From NCBI RefSeq assembly GCF_900496995.4, contig NC_044022.1, positions 22,086,938-22,150,937 on the forward strand: DNA of 64,000 nt, given 5' to 3'. Shown one piece after another: positions 49,806-62,020 of this stretch. Within the stretch, counting starts at the first letter, position 1; each line of letters begins with the position of its first letter. Below the pieces are notes generated by a model that ran no database searches, was not told where the DNA came from, and saw only the letters and a program-made list of their open reading frames with translations. Position numbers and translations under genes: made by a program. This stretch comes from Aquila chrysaetos chrysaetos. Lineage: Eukaryota > Chordata > Aves > Accipitriformes > Accipitridae.

Positions 49806-50929
49806 CACCCTGGATGAGCCTTTGAAGATTTGGTCACTTATTCAAGTTGCTCTCAAAGTGAACCGAGTTTGCTTAAACAGCAGATTTTTATGTTCCTGTT
49901 TATAACGAAAGACATTTGAAAATACTAAAGAAAGAAAATGGGCCTAATTCATTAAAGTAGAGCAGCTTTGCAGCAGAAAGTGATGTAAGTAATGAGACTG
50001 ACTTAATTTAGTGGCTGTGAGGAACAGATTATGATGGGTTTAGCAAAGTATATTCCTGACAAACATGAATGCAGTGTACGCAAATACATTTATTTGATTG
50101 TTTCAAATATTTCTCACTTTCAGGTTAATTATTTAACTTACATTGTAAGCAGCCTTCCCCGAAAAAGCCTCTAATGGGGACAAAGTTAAACTTGTTTACT
50201 TAGTTGGTAAAATTTCAACAAGGAAGATTTAGTATTGAAAAGACTATGTTGTCTGTAATTAATCTGATTTTCTTTACAAACTCATTCTCCACTTCTCCCT
50301 TAAACAAGTACAGGACTTAAAAAAGAGGAGAGGTTATATTTTTTATTTATTGCTATTAATTTTTATTTTAAAATGTTTATTTATCATTCACAAAATACTC
50401 ACAACTTGGTTACTATATATTTCAGATGCCTATATTTTTATGGCGTGCAGTCAATTTAATTCCTAAATTTCCATTTTCTTCAGATCTAAAATTCTGTTTA
50501 GCATGGTTCATGGGTAAACTGATGGATTTTGCTCCAGAAGCAGCTGTATTTCAGTGGTGGACAAACTTCAGAAAGGACAGATAGTCCTGTGGCTAACATG
50601 CTCATCTGTGACTCAAGAAATCTTCTGATTGATCATAGTGCCTTTATTTCTCCATCCCAAATATCTCATTTTTAGTATAGAAATAAAATTTTTTTCCAGA
50701 CTCACCAGGAATTTTTTCAGGAAGTTGCTGGATGAAAGTGTATGTAAATATTGTAGTTATACGCAATCATAGAGATAAAACATCCCATTTCAAAACATGT
50801 TACCAGCTGTAAAACTATATTGCAACAAGTATGTTTTAGCACCATCTAGCTATCTTGTTAGGTAAGTCACTAGCTGTGTAAGACTCATGAAATCTGATCC
50901 CATCCTAGAAAAAAACACTAAATCCAATC

Positions 50930-50947
50930 TTTTTTTTTTTTTTTTTT
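50930..50947 (+). repeat. T18 tract
   Basis: Run of 18 T in otherwise unannotated AT-rich DNA. Confidence 0.85.
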
Positions 50948-52160
50948 CCAAATCAGTTGCAGAAGTTGACATCGAAATATCTGTAAATACTTATACATTT
51001 TGAAATGACCAATGTTAAAATGTATCAGTCCTCAAATTGGTGTCTGTGTCTTGGCTTAAGATGAAGGATGGCGGTGTGTTAACAGCTTGCCTCTCATAGT
51101 TGTAAGGATTTAGTAGATAGGAGTGAAATAAAATAGTTTTCACCATAAAGCACTAGCGCAGCTCAAGCCATGACATTGTTTCAGCGAGAAAAGTCAGTGT
51201 GTGCTTTTAGAGCCTGGTCTCTGATCTGTTCAAGCTCTTTAAATTCGGTCACTACTATCCTTTGGTATGACTTTATTTTGATTGAACTTTCCCAAGAGGG
51301 TGTGGTGGGGAGGAAGAGGGAAGCGTTACCACAGTAAGGTACATGGAGACTGGTTTTTCTAGTAAGGTCCTGTCCATAAGCGTAACCTCTATAAACTCTG
51401 GAGTTTGAAAAAGTTTGCCAATAAGCAGATGCAGCATCTAAGATCAGTGCCTGGGAGGTCAGTTTACCTGTCAAGATCAAAGAGCACTTTCAGAAAAATC
51501 ATCAGATAAACAGCAATTATCCACACTGAAGACAGTGGCATCAGGCACCTGGGTCAGAGATGTGCCTTGTTCAGGAGTATAAAAGTCATCCGTCTCTCCT
51601 CATTGCTGGCGCTGGGGCAGCTCGTAGGCTACCTATGACGTTCTTTGTGTGCAGTGCAGGGTTTTTGAGGAAAGAGGGAATTTATGGTGAAAATACACCA
51701 AGCTGATTACTTTCCAATGATGTGACTTAATGAAATTCACATATAAAAAATTGTAGCGCTAAGAAGAGTCAGCAGGTGACTAAAGATGGCTGACACAAAT
51801 ATTACCTGCTGTGCATCTTCTTCTGTGAAGTTTCTATGCTGATTTGGGAGTTGTGATGTTAATTGTTCTGGGTCCTGATCAAACACCCACTGTGTACAGC
51901 AAGAATTTCCAGAGACTCAGATGGTCTGGGCCGCTTTCTATCATTTATTCACTTGTTTCCTAAGCATTTATTTTAATTTAATAATTGAAATTGCATGGTT
52001 AGTACTGGGACCTGGCTACAAAACAGCTTCGAGGAATCTCTTCAGGCATCTGAAACATAACTGAATTTGTGAATGTACTGAAAAATAGGTCACTCAGTTC
52101 AAACATGACATTTGAACATTTGTTAACATTGGTTAAACATGCAATTAAATTTTTTTACTC

Positions 52161-52174
52161 TTTTTTTTTTTTTT
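52161..52174 (+). repeat. T14 tract
   Basis: Run of 14 T preceded closely by a T7 run. Confidence 0.85.
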
Positions 52175-52748
52175 CAAATAATGTTTCTATGAAATAGCAG
52201 TTATAAACTAGTCCTTATTTATTACACTGTTAGCAGTATGTAGGGGCAAAACAACAATAAATGAGGTGCACTGGAGCCTTCAGTACTGAAGGAGGACTTT
52301 AATCAAAGCTGGCTTCCTGGGTATTGCTCAGCACCGAAGCAGTTTATACAGCTCTGAGATCCATCTGTGCAAGCGAATCATCAGGCAAAACCCACCAAGA
52401 ATATGTAAGTGAAAGAGTAGCCATCGCCTGCCTTCATGAATAAAAACAGGAGACTCAACCATAACAATAAAATGACCTTGGCTCAGAGCCCAGTGGTCTG
52501 TCTTTCTACTGGTATTTCTTTATGTTCCTGTATTTTCTTTCAAGAGAAATGTTTCTGTTACTATTTTTCTGGCAGGATTCTTTTATTTATTTGTTTATTT
52601 GGATGTTATTTTAGTAGCCCTTTCTTCACATTCCTCATGTAATCCATCCAATGTCTGTGGCTATGTTGAGTCCCCATTTACAGAGAAGGTAAGCAGGGAC
52701 AATTCCTATTATGTAGTTGTTGATTTTTACCTGGAGCTACAAGAAGTC

Positions 52749-52763
52749 TTTTTTTTTTTTTTT
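52749..52763 (+). repeat. T15 tract
   Basis: Run of 15 T inside a 120-codon frame at 52599-52961. Its presence argues against that frame being a gene. Confidence 0.85.
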
Positions 52764-55404
52764 AGTTTTGGTGTTTCATCCTGGCTGGAAATGATGCTGG
52801 AATTCTTTTCTTGTGCGTTAACTGCACTCTATCTGATATTTGTTATCTTCCACTTCATTTTCACAATTTTTTACATATATGCTGTCTTCCAACTATCAGT
52901 GACAAAGCACAATGAAATAGGGAGTAAATCCCTATTACTACGCCAGCAGAGACACCTCTGAGTCCAGAGTGCCATCATTTTCAGTGTTCGCATAGTCCAC
53001 TCAGCACAGCTGTTTTAGCAAGAAGCAGAATATGCAGGATTAATTTTATTTGGGGAAATAAAAAGTTATGTTGAAGTGTCTCTTAATGTACTGTTAGGCA
53101 AAAGAGGTGTGTTTTTAGCATACTGCTGAGAGCTAAAACAAATCTAAACAGACTTTTGCTTGCCATATGCTTTGCTTTAGCTCTTTCAAGCCCACATGAT
53201 AAAGAAAATTTTTGTTAAGAATGGAAAAGAGGCAGATTATGCAATTTAGAGGGCAGTTGCTCTTTCCTCCCTCTTACCTATTCACCTAAACTTAACCTAA
53301 GGGAAGCTTCTCACCAATTCTAGACGTTGCCTTCATTAGATGACACCTGCGTAGTGCGTTTCTGATCTCAGTTTTGGACCTTTGAAGTCGTCATCTGCCA
53401 CGCTTCAATTCTAAGAGCCAAGAGCTTTTTCTGAAAAGGAACATGCCACTAGCTACAAAAACTGAGGCACCTCATGTGGCACGCAGTCACTCTAGACTCC
53501 CTCTGCAACCAGCAGAGAGAATAGACAGGCTGAATCCTCTTTGGACTCTGACTGATTCTCTACTCTGTAGCTTGGTACGGCTCAGGGTCGCGTTAGGTAC
53601 TTCAAACAGTTTCTTGAATTTAGCTGGGATTTGAGTATTAGACTCCAAATCCAAACACCATGTATGGGGATAAAAGTGTTTCTGTTACTCCACGCTTGCT
53701 CTGAAGGTAAAAATGTTAATAATTCTAACTGTGCCTTGGGTATCTTCTAAGGTGGGAAAATTCTGTTTTGTCCTTAAATACAAACTTCACACCAATGGAA
53801 TGGTATTGCCCAGAGAAACCGTGAGCTAAAGTTATTTCACGGGAGAATAAGCAAGAGCTGAGCTTTGTATAGGTTACAGAACTGGTGGAAATTTCCCAGC
53901 TGTCCTTTAGACAAAATAATTTGGATTCTTCATGGAATTTAATTGCTATATGGTGCTTTCATTTATGCGAGCTCCAACTTCAATGTCTTCAATGTACCTG
54001 TTCCCCTCAGGAATCTGCATGTCTGAAAGAAAACCTAAACTCATGGAGTCCTTCTCAGTTCTTGAAGAGCTGAGATATTTAAATATGAAAGCTGTTGAGG
54101 GTCTTAGCAGGAAAATACAGAATAAATGGGTCACCTAAAAACTGATTCCATCAATTACATGTTACAGGTATGTAGTAGAGAGTTCCAGTCATGAAGTTTA
54201 CTTTTCTTGCGGTATATGTGCAGTGTATTTTAAAAATTTCTTCTGTGTAGATACTGTTATTGAACAGAGGTTCTCTGCTGTCAGGATAACTATAGGATTA
54301 TAGATACTCAAAATGCATGTAATGTCAGATTCTTCAGCCACTAAAATGTTATGCCTGAGGCATTACAAGGCTCATTCATTTCAAATTTGGCGATTCACAT
54401 TGTTGCACTGCAGTTAACAGAATTTCACCACATCGCGTTGGAATTTTCTGTTACAGCAGCAGGTTTCTGAGAGCAGAACTTACATTGTAAATTATCCTGA
54501 TTTACTGAAGGTTACTGTGTGATGAAAGAGGGCAGTGTGCTTAAAAGAGCACCTGTTAAGCAGATCAGAGAGCTACAGGGGATATCTTTTCTGGGCACTG
54601 AACCAAGGAATGACCAATATTTGTATAGGAAAATGCTATTTATATAATGGAAATATTCTCCCAACACTTTAAGAAAGCCAGATAAATCCCATATCTAAAT
54701 ATGAGACAGCGCTCTCCTTTTGGGAAGGGGGGAAAGGGCAAGCCTGTAAGTGACAGATTGTCAAGCCTGCATTAACTTTGAAGTTCATGGCTTTTATAAG
54801 TTGAAGAGATTAATCTTTAAAAATAACATTCATATTTATCATTCTCATGTAGTTAATCTGGTGCACAGGAAAGCACTAAAGTAAACATACATCTGGTTAA
54901 CAGCAGAAAAAATATTTCATAGGAGAGATCTCAAATGACCCAAACCACACTATTTGAGCTTGTGTGTATGACTGTGTTTATTCATGTGGCAGCAATAGTT
55001 TAATTCAGCATTATCTATTTTATTAGATTTCATTTGTTCTGCATTCTGATAGTGCATAAAGGCCCTGACTGCATTTGAGGAGTTGTGGCATTTTTACATT
55101 GTCCAAGAATACTGCTTGACAAGACAGCACCTTAGTAAAATCAGTGCTTTGCGGGACGATTGCTTAGTGAAGATCAAATAAAGTGTCAATGCGTTTATCT
55201 CCAATTTGGGGGTGAGTTTTCCTTCCTAATGAGAACATACAAATCCCTATACAGTCATGCACTAAAATGATCAAAGATCTATCTCGTCCCCATTCTGTAT
55301 CTTTGGCAGTGAACAAGACTTTAGAAACTGTATCCAGACCATCATGTTTAATAGTTGCTGGTGGACCTTTCTGCTGCTAAAATGTTTAATATCTTTCTGA
55401 ACTT

Positions 55405-55420
55405 AAAAAAAAAAAAAAAA
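55405..55420 (+). repeat. A16 tract
   Basis: Run of 16 A, low complexity, no attached element recognised. Confidence 0.85.
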
Positions 55421-55788
55421 GATGAAAACTGCCCATTAACAGGAATCACGTCATGCTTCTCAGTGCTGCCCCCAGAAATTGTTGTCTCAGACAACGCTTC
55501 CTTCTCAGCACCTGCCTTTTTTGCTTTTATCTTCTCCTGTGTCCAATTTTCTCATCCAATAAACTCAGATTTCCCTTTTGCCTTATAGACCAGCGTCTAG
55601 TTGGTGCAAATAATGTATCAAGTGAGAACTGTTGTACTAGCATGCAGTGAAGAAGCTTTCCAACAAATGATGCCCTTGCTAATTAAATATGTTTTCTCTC
55701 CTGCACTCAGCTTTACCTTCTCTGCAATGCTGCATTACAGAGGCACAGCAGTAAGAGAGGGAAAGGCCGTTGTACTGGGTTATAAATA

Positions 55789-55888
55789 GGTATAAGGTAC
55801 AGGTTTAGTATATTCAGTAAATATGCATATTAGTAAATTTAGTATATTTGTATATTTAGTAAATATGTATAAGTTACGGGTTTAGTTT
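55789..55888. repeat. AT-rich nested tandem duplication
   Basis: TATAAGGTACAGGTTTAGT at about 55793 recurs as TATAAGTTACGGGTTTAGT at about 55869, an offset of 76 bp with two differences. Between them TTCAGTAAATATG and TTTAGTAAATATG recur 42 bp apart, and TTTAGTATA-like units are scattered throughout. It looks like a slippage-derived minisatellite with degenerate units. Confidence 0.6.
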
Positions 55889-56277
55889 TGAGGGGACAAT
55901 CCGTTACTCAAAAGAGAATCTTCCATCTGAGACAGATAGGCGACATAAGGGATGCAGCAGCCTGCAAAGATTATTAGAAAAAAAATCCCACGAGCATATT
56001 GAGGGATTCCTTCATTTTTGGCAGTTAGTTTCACTAGCCTTTGTCTGCAACAAACACTGGTTCTGTGCTGTGACAGACAAACTCTAGATGTTGTGGAGTG
56101 AAAAACTCCTGAGTCTGGCAGGTGAGTTGTCCAAACCAGAAAAGAAATCATGCTTGGTCCTCAAATCACACAGCTGCTCAGACTAGAATCTTCTTAAAAA
56201 TCCTCATCCCATGAGCTGAAATGGAAGACTTCAGTAGTGACAAGATGGCCTTTGAACCTGTGAAAAGAGCTTAAATT

Positions 56278-56311
56278 GGGGGGGGGGTAGGATATATATA
56301 CACACACACAC
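56278..56311 (+). repeat. G10 run followed by (TA)n(CA)n microsatellite
   Basis: Ten G, a short spacer, then four TA units running into six CA units. The compound microsatellite is typical of vertebrate intergenic DNA and is likely length-variable. Confidence 0.8.
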
Positions 56312-56524
56312 TATACGTCTGTATTTTTACTTTTATTTGTATATTCTTTCTTAAGAAAAACAGCCTTACAAGCAATATTTCCAAAGTACACGTGTCTCTT
56401 GTACATAAAATTATTTTCAGTGCAAAGTGTATTTTATGCAAACAGCATTTCAACCGCTTGCTACCGTTAATCAAATTCAACTGTCAATGCAAAGAAGTCA
56501 CACGCATGCAAATATACGACTGCT

Positions 56525-56640
56525 GCTCCAACAGTTGCCGGTTGCCGATGTCTGCCGATGCACAGCGCGAGCTGCGCGGGCTTACGGCTATCCGTGCTTT
56601 CACGGATTTTCACCGTGACCCCACGCTCAGGCATCCCTGG
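56525..56640. promoter_or_regulatory. CpG-rich islet 4
   Basis: About 14 CpG dinucleotides in 115 bp, including CGCGAGCTGCGCGG near 56566, surrounded by AT-rich sequence. Overlapping frames of 90-113 codons on both strands show no family signature. An isolated regulatory islet or a lncRNA exon is possible. Confidence 0.3.
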
Positions 56641-59600
56641 CCTTCTGCTTTCTTTCGGGGTTGTAAAGTCAGCTTCACCTCCAAACTGCTCTGTGGGTAG
56701 GAGAGGTCCTGGGTCTTTCAGGAAAAGAGCAAGCGTCGTTGTAACGGCATTAAAGGAAACAAAAATTGTTTCCTTTGAGCAACAAATTATACCAGCATTA
56801 AGCAACAATTACTGTAATGAAAATTATTGAAGCAGCGAGGTATCAGACAAGCTGTGTACATCTGGTCTGTTCATCTGCCTCTTTGGAGAGTGCTTCACAG
56901 ACAGACTAGCACAGTGGTTTTTGTCATATTTTACTAGAAGGAAAGCAGAGGATGCTGTTCTCCCTCATAAGGTTCAATTTTAGCCTCTTGAAGGGAAAAA
57001 CTCATGAAGTGTAAACACATCCTTGTTTTTCTGTAAGTACAGGATAAGCGTCTTCATATTGTAATTGCAGCAGATGTAAGTAAGGTTAGATTGAGAAAAT
57101 CTAGGTACTGCAAGAATAAGTCTTTAATCATTTAGTAGTTGAGAGTGTGTTAGGAAGTCCCATGCTGCTAAAAGATGCCATCTTGTAAATGAGATGTAAA
57201 TTGGAGGTCCTGACTGTTTGTGATCATTAAAGATTATATGAAGAATAGTGGTGATTAACTCTAATGTCCTGCCAAATTCTGGTGTGAATAATTATTTTTT
57301 TTCAAATGGAGAAATTCCCCTTAGAACTACAGTCAGGTTATTCATCATCCCTGTCCTAATGTTTGGTAGCGTAAATTGCTAGCTTTCACTCCTTAAAGTA
57401 ATGCAAGTTAGTGGCTACCAGGTCATACGAAAGCCTTGTTTCTACATTCAGCTGGCTAAATAGGCAGTTTGATTCTTCTTTGGGTGTTTGGCTGAAGGAG
57501 TTTAATACCTTACAGTCTTTCCAGCCAAACTGCAATGCTGGACAACGCAAATACTCTTGGTCTACTTCTATGCTACAGTTTCCACCACTGTTGAAGGCAG
57601 TTGGCAGTAAATGGATTCAGACCGGGGCAGATTAAATAGTACTTGCATGAACACATGCGTGCAGTTTGGCTGCGGGAGCAGGAATCTATGTCTGACAGAT
57701 GCTGATGTGTCGGCTTGGTGACACCTTGCATTGTATCCAACATGGTTATGTGATTATGCCTTAGGGAAACATTCAGGGGTAATACCTGACTGAAAAATAC
57801 AGGAGGGGGAAAATAATAATAAAATAAAATAACCAACATCTTCTAGTATATTTCGTCGGTTAAGTATCAGACTGCAGAGAGCTTTTTTGTTTCACATCTT
57901 AGATTAGGGGAAAAAGTATTACCAGGTTAGTCTAGACATGACTGGCTTTTTTTTCTTTGTTTTGAAATTGCTTCTGATGAAAAAAGAGAGAGACCTATGT
58001 ATTTCCCATTGAGGTTTCTTTTGCTTTTCATCTCATAATGATTTTTCCTTCTCCAAGACTGGTTAATGGCTCAAAGTGAAATGTCATCCTGTCACTGTCA
58101 ATGTCACTATTTGAGCCAAGAGCTTGCCTATCTCTATCTCTGAATTTTCTAATATTATCTCCAGACTAATTCCAAGCTCTTAAATATGTGCTTGAAGATA
58201 GTCCCTTAATTAAATATTCATCTAAATATCAGATATTTATGAATTTTAAGGTTCAGATGTAATCCACATTCAACTTAGTTTCAACTACATGGAGTACAAT
58301 AACGAGGGGCAGACAAACCGTGTCTGTCCACCATGGGCTAAATTGTTGCATATGCCCTGTTGAAAACTGGAACAAAAAGCTATCATGTGCAACAAATGCA
58401 CAAGACTCTTATGATTCATATATTCAAAATTAGGTATGACCTTTGGCCAAGGTATGATCCATCTGTCATTTACACAGTATATATGTTTTAATCCAGTTTC
58501 TATAATCTCTATATTCCTTTTAGGAACATAATTCACCTGACTTTAATAATTCCAGGAACAGCCAAGGCCACCATTTTCCTGACAACCTGATCTAATTATC
58601 TGCTAGAAAAATTGCATCTTTTAGCTATTGATCTTTGTTACAGTTTTGTCAGCGAGACTGAAAGACCTGTCACCATTATCAGATATCTTTTCTAACACTA
58701 ATGCTATGCAATGACTGATTCACTTCCTACCTAAATAAGACATACCCCTGAAATTTCACTTTCTAAGTGGCTGTTTTCCAATTTCTGAGTCACTTTTTGT
58801 GGCTTTCCTTTGACTTCTTCATAACACTGATGTATTCATCTTCCAGGGACAATGTTGGTCCTGGATTCAGGATTCTTGTAGTGTCCTATAATTGCTTTTC
58901 AGAGGCAAAATTTAAATTCCTAAGTTTTCCATGTTGGTCGTCTTTTCACGCATCTAAGGACCAAAATTTTTTTCCCTGTTGTTTTGTACTGAAATTTAAT
59001 ACTGAAGTGATTATTTGTGATGAGTTCTATAGTCAGGATGTTCAGAACAGGCTTTCAGGCTGAAGTGCCCCACTTCTTCATCCTGCTCAGTGAAAGATAC
59101 AGGGACTTTCTCCTCCAGTTGGCCTAGAATTATGTTTGCTTTCTTCACCGTGTAACCCTAGAGTACAGAGAAAGGTGCTACAGACAGCAATGAGCAACTC
59201 ATGAACAGAAAAGTTCACTCCCAACGTTGGAGCAGGTGGCATTTTAAGAGGTAATATTTGTAGACTTATCTAGAGAAGATTCCAATATTAATAAATCAAA
59301 TCAAAGGAGGATCAGGTAGGAGGCAGCCACAGGTGTACTGACAGTGCTGACTGCACTGTTGCAATGGGATCATTTGGTGAACAAATGTAAACTCCTAGAA
59401 AAACAATTCCTGTCTCAAGAAAAATAAGAAATCAGGTTAGAAGCGTGTTGTCAAGGACTGACTAAGATTGTCTGACATGATCAGCTCACAAAGTACTGTG
59501 TTGCCACAGTTCCCCAGAAAACTGTGCCAGTAGCAGCATGTGTGTATGTCCATTCTATTATGCATGGAGCATCCAGCAGTTCGTTGTTCCACCTCTGCCA

Positions 59601-61083
59601 ACAGTTTGTGAGTGGCAACTTGGGCAATCAACGGGTACTGAAGCTTTTTGGTTTTTTTTTTCTGAGGAAAATATTAGCATTTTTACTTGCATCAGGTTAT
59701 TTTAGGATTCCTACTCAAAGGTGGAAAGGAAATGTTTACGAAAGACTGACGTGGTGCCTCCTTTCTGTGAGGGAGAGCTGTCATTAGCATGTGAACCTCT
59801 TGTTGAAGACAGGAGTTTTGTCACTGTCTGCAGTGAAAACTGTGGTCTAAACCAAGTTTATGCAGCAGACAACAGCCCCATCTTAGGCTGAAAATACTTT
59901 CTTCTGCTTTAATGTGTAAATCAGACTTTGTCTCTTGATTTACATATACGGGGTACTGAGCAAGGTGGGTTGGTGTGCCTGATCTTTATGGAGGGAGGGT
60001 GGGGGAGTGTAAATATGCTACAGACCTACGGAAGGCAGCCTTTGGCAGATTTTATTTTTTGGTTTTTTTAGTCAGCAACTTTGTAAAGCCCTTTGTGGAC
60101 ACTGAAAATTTGCATGGGCATGCATAAAAGAGCATTCAAAGAAATTTCTTACCTCGTGTAATATCCCTTCCTGTAAAATGTAACTCTCGGTGTACAGACT
60201 GTTCACTTTGACTGATAATTTAATGTCCTTCACGCTGCAATTCAAGAAATGGACCTTGAATCTCTGGACAGAGGACAAAAGGAAAAAGAAAAGCTTGTCT
60301 CTTTGGATGAAAGAGTTATTTACTACTAAGCTTGGGAGCTGTAATGCAGCATCTTTTGAATTAAAATGTTAATACCTGGATGTTCACGTAAAACTTTCTA
60401 AAAAAGTGTGATGGTCTAGCATGACCTTGTTCATCCAGTCCCATAATTTGTCATTCCACACTTATGCCATTCCTCCCTCTGTGTCAGAGCTGTCTTTCAC
60501 CTCACCTTCGGAGGCAGATGTGCTGCCCTGAAGCAGTGCCGCACCAGGTACACAACTGCGGGGTCCATTGCGCTGATTGTTACCAGATTGGATCAAATAG
60601 AAAATGCATAGTACTTCAGTTATCCTTAATTAAAATAAGCAGTATGTGTGCTCTGTTCCAGATGAGACAACCTGATGAAAAAAAGCAGCAGGTAATCATT
60701 ATGAAACAGGTAAACAAGGCGTTGCTAGAGCTGCAAAGAAAATAGCGGAAATTCTTAGGGATAAAACGTTAGCACTAAGGAGTGGGAAAGAGGAAAGTGC
60801 AAATGATGTTCTCTAATTTATCTTCAGGAGCCAATTACTAAGATGGAACTTTCTTTTTTCCCTACATTTCATATAGACATAAATGTTTAAATATGTGTCA
60901 GGAATTTTAAACTCAAGTTAAAAGTCAGAATTATGGCCCAGGTAAATAGCAATCCAGACATAAAGCAAGAAAGATCAACATAGTGACAATCAAAAAAGCA
61001 ATTATAGCAATTCAGAGCCATTTTGTATTTCCTGATGAGCAGATGAGTAAGTGATGAAGAGCAGGTTGGATAGAGGGTAGTAA
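56641..61083. other. Non-coding stretch, no gene seen
   Basis: AT-rich DNA between CpG islet 4 and the CR1 copy. Frames up to 98 codons, none recognisable. Short GT-rich patches occur near 59645 and 60055. Confidence 0.5.
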
Positions 61084-62020
61084 TTAGGGATTCGAAGTCT
61101 TGCTGGTGGCCAGTTACAAGTGGCAGTCCTCAGGGGCTGATACCAGTCTGTCACTTACCATCAGTGACCTAGGCCATGGGACAGAAACCAGTTTCAGCAA
61201 GCTCATGGAAAACCTCAAATTGGGGAGAATAGTTAATATACTGGAGGGCAGGGCTGCTCTTCAGAGGGATCTTGACAAGTTTCAGGAACAGGCTGACGCA
61301 AACTTCATGAAATTTAACAGAAGTAAAAGCGAAGTTCTGTATCCGGGATGGATTTAACCTCACATGACAATACAGACTGGGGGACAACTGGCTAGAAAGC
61401 AGCTCCATTAAAAGGTCCTGGGAATTCTGGTGGACAACAAATGGAATACAAGTCACATGGGGCCCTTGGCGATGAAAGCTAACTGCATAGTGGACTGTAT
61501 TAGCAAAAGTATAGCCAGCTGGTTGCAGGAAAGTATTATTTTTCTCTTTGATAACTTGTGAGGCTGCATTTGGAGTACTGTCCATGTTGGGGCTTTCCAG
61601 CCTAAGAGACAGATTGACAAACTGGTGCAAGTCCAGTTGGCTGGAGGGCTGGAGTACGTGATGTACAAGGAGTGGCTGAGGGAGCCAGGTTTGTTCAGTC
61701 TGAAAAACAGATGGTAAAGGGGAAGTTTTATCACTGTCTTCAAATACATAATGGAGGGTCAGAGAGAAAACAGAGCCAGGCTCTGAGGGAGACCGTGAAA
61801 GGATAAGAAGCAATAGGCACAAATCACAGCAAGGGAAAAAGGAAGGAAGAATTGCCCACAGAGTTTGTACATCTCCAGCTGTGGAAATAATTCAGAACTG
61901 AAGTGGAAAAGGCCTTGAGCAGCTCCATCTAAAGTTGAAATTAGCTCTACTTTGAGCGAAGGTTGGAATAGCTGACTTTATAGTTTCCTACCAATCTAAA
62001 TTAATCTGTTATTCTACCTA
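61084..62020 (+). mobile_element. CR1 LINE, old 5'-truncated copy: end of ORF2 plus 3' UTR
   Basis: About 930 bp in plus orientation. The frame at 61100-61357 carries ORF2 C-terminal features: an LSLTISDLG-like stretch, LQRDLDKFQEQAD, and MKFNRSKSEVLYPG, corresponding to the usual CR1 'MKFN-K-K' motif. Downstream are the conserved blocks around 61430 (CTGGTGGACAACAA), 61560 and 61690, and a diverged 3' terminus near 61960-62010 (GGTTGGAATAGCTGACTTTA, then CTACCAATCTAAATTAATCT). Divergence is visibly greater than in the copy at 36.8 kb, which suggests an older insertion. A 217-codon frame on the opposite strand is an antisense by-product. Confidence 0.9.

Larger units (their letters stand above)
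49806..56524. other. Non-coding stretch, no gene seen
   Basis: Strongly AT-rich, especially 50330-50400. Frames up to 120 codons lack recognisable motifs. Tracts and the nested duplication at 55.8 kb are listed separately. Confidence 0.5.

Noticed and set aside
52599-52961. 120-codon frame with hydrophobic segments, considered as another receptor fragment
   Set aside because: The hydrophobicity comes from T-rich DNA, including a T15 tract, and no TAS2R motif (LxxSR, SLWF, HSxxLI) is present.
61169-61822. 217-codon open frame on the minus strand
   Set aside because: It lies wholly antisense to the CR1 copy at 61.1-62.0 kb and has no receptor, enzyme or structural motif.
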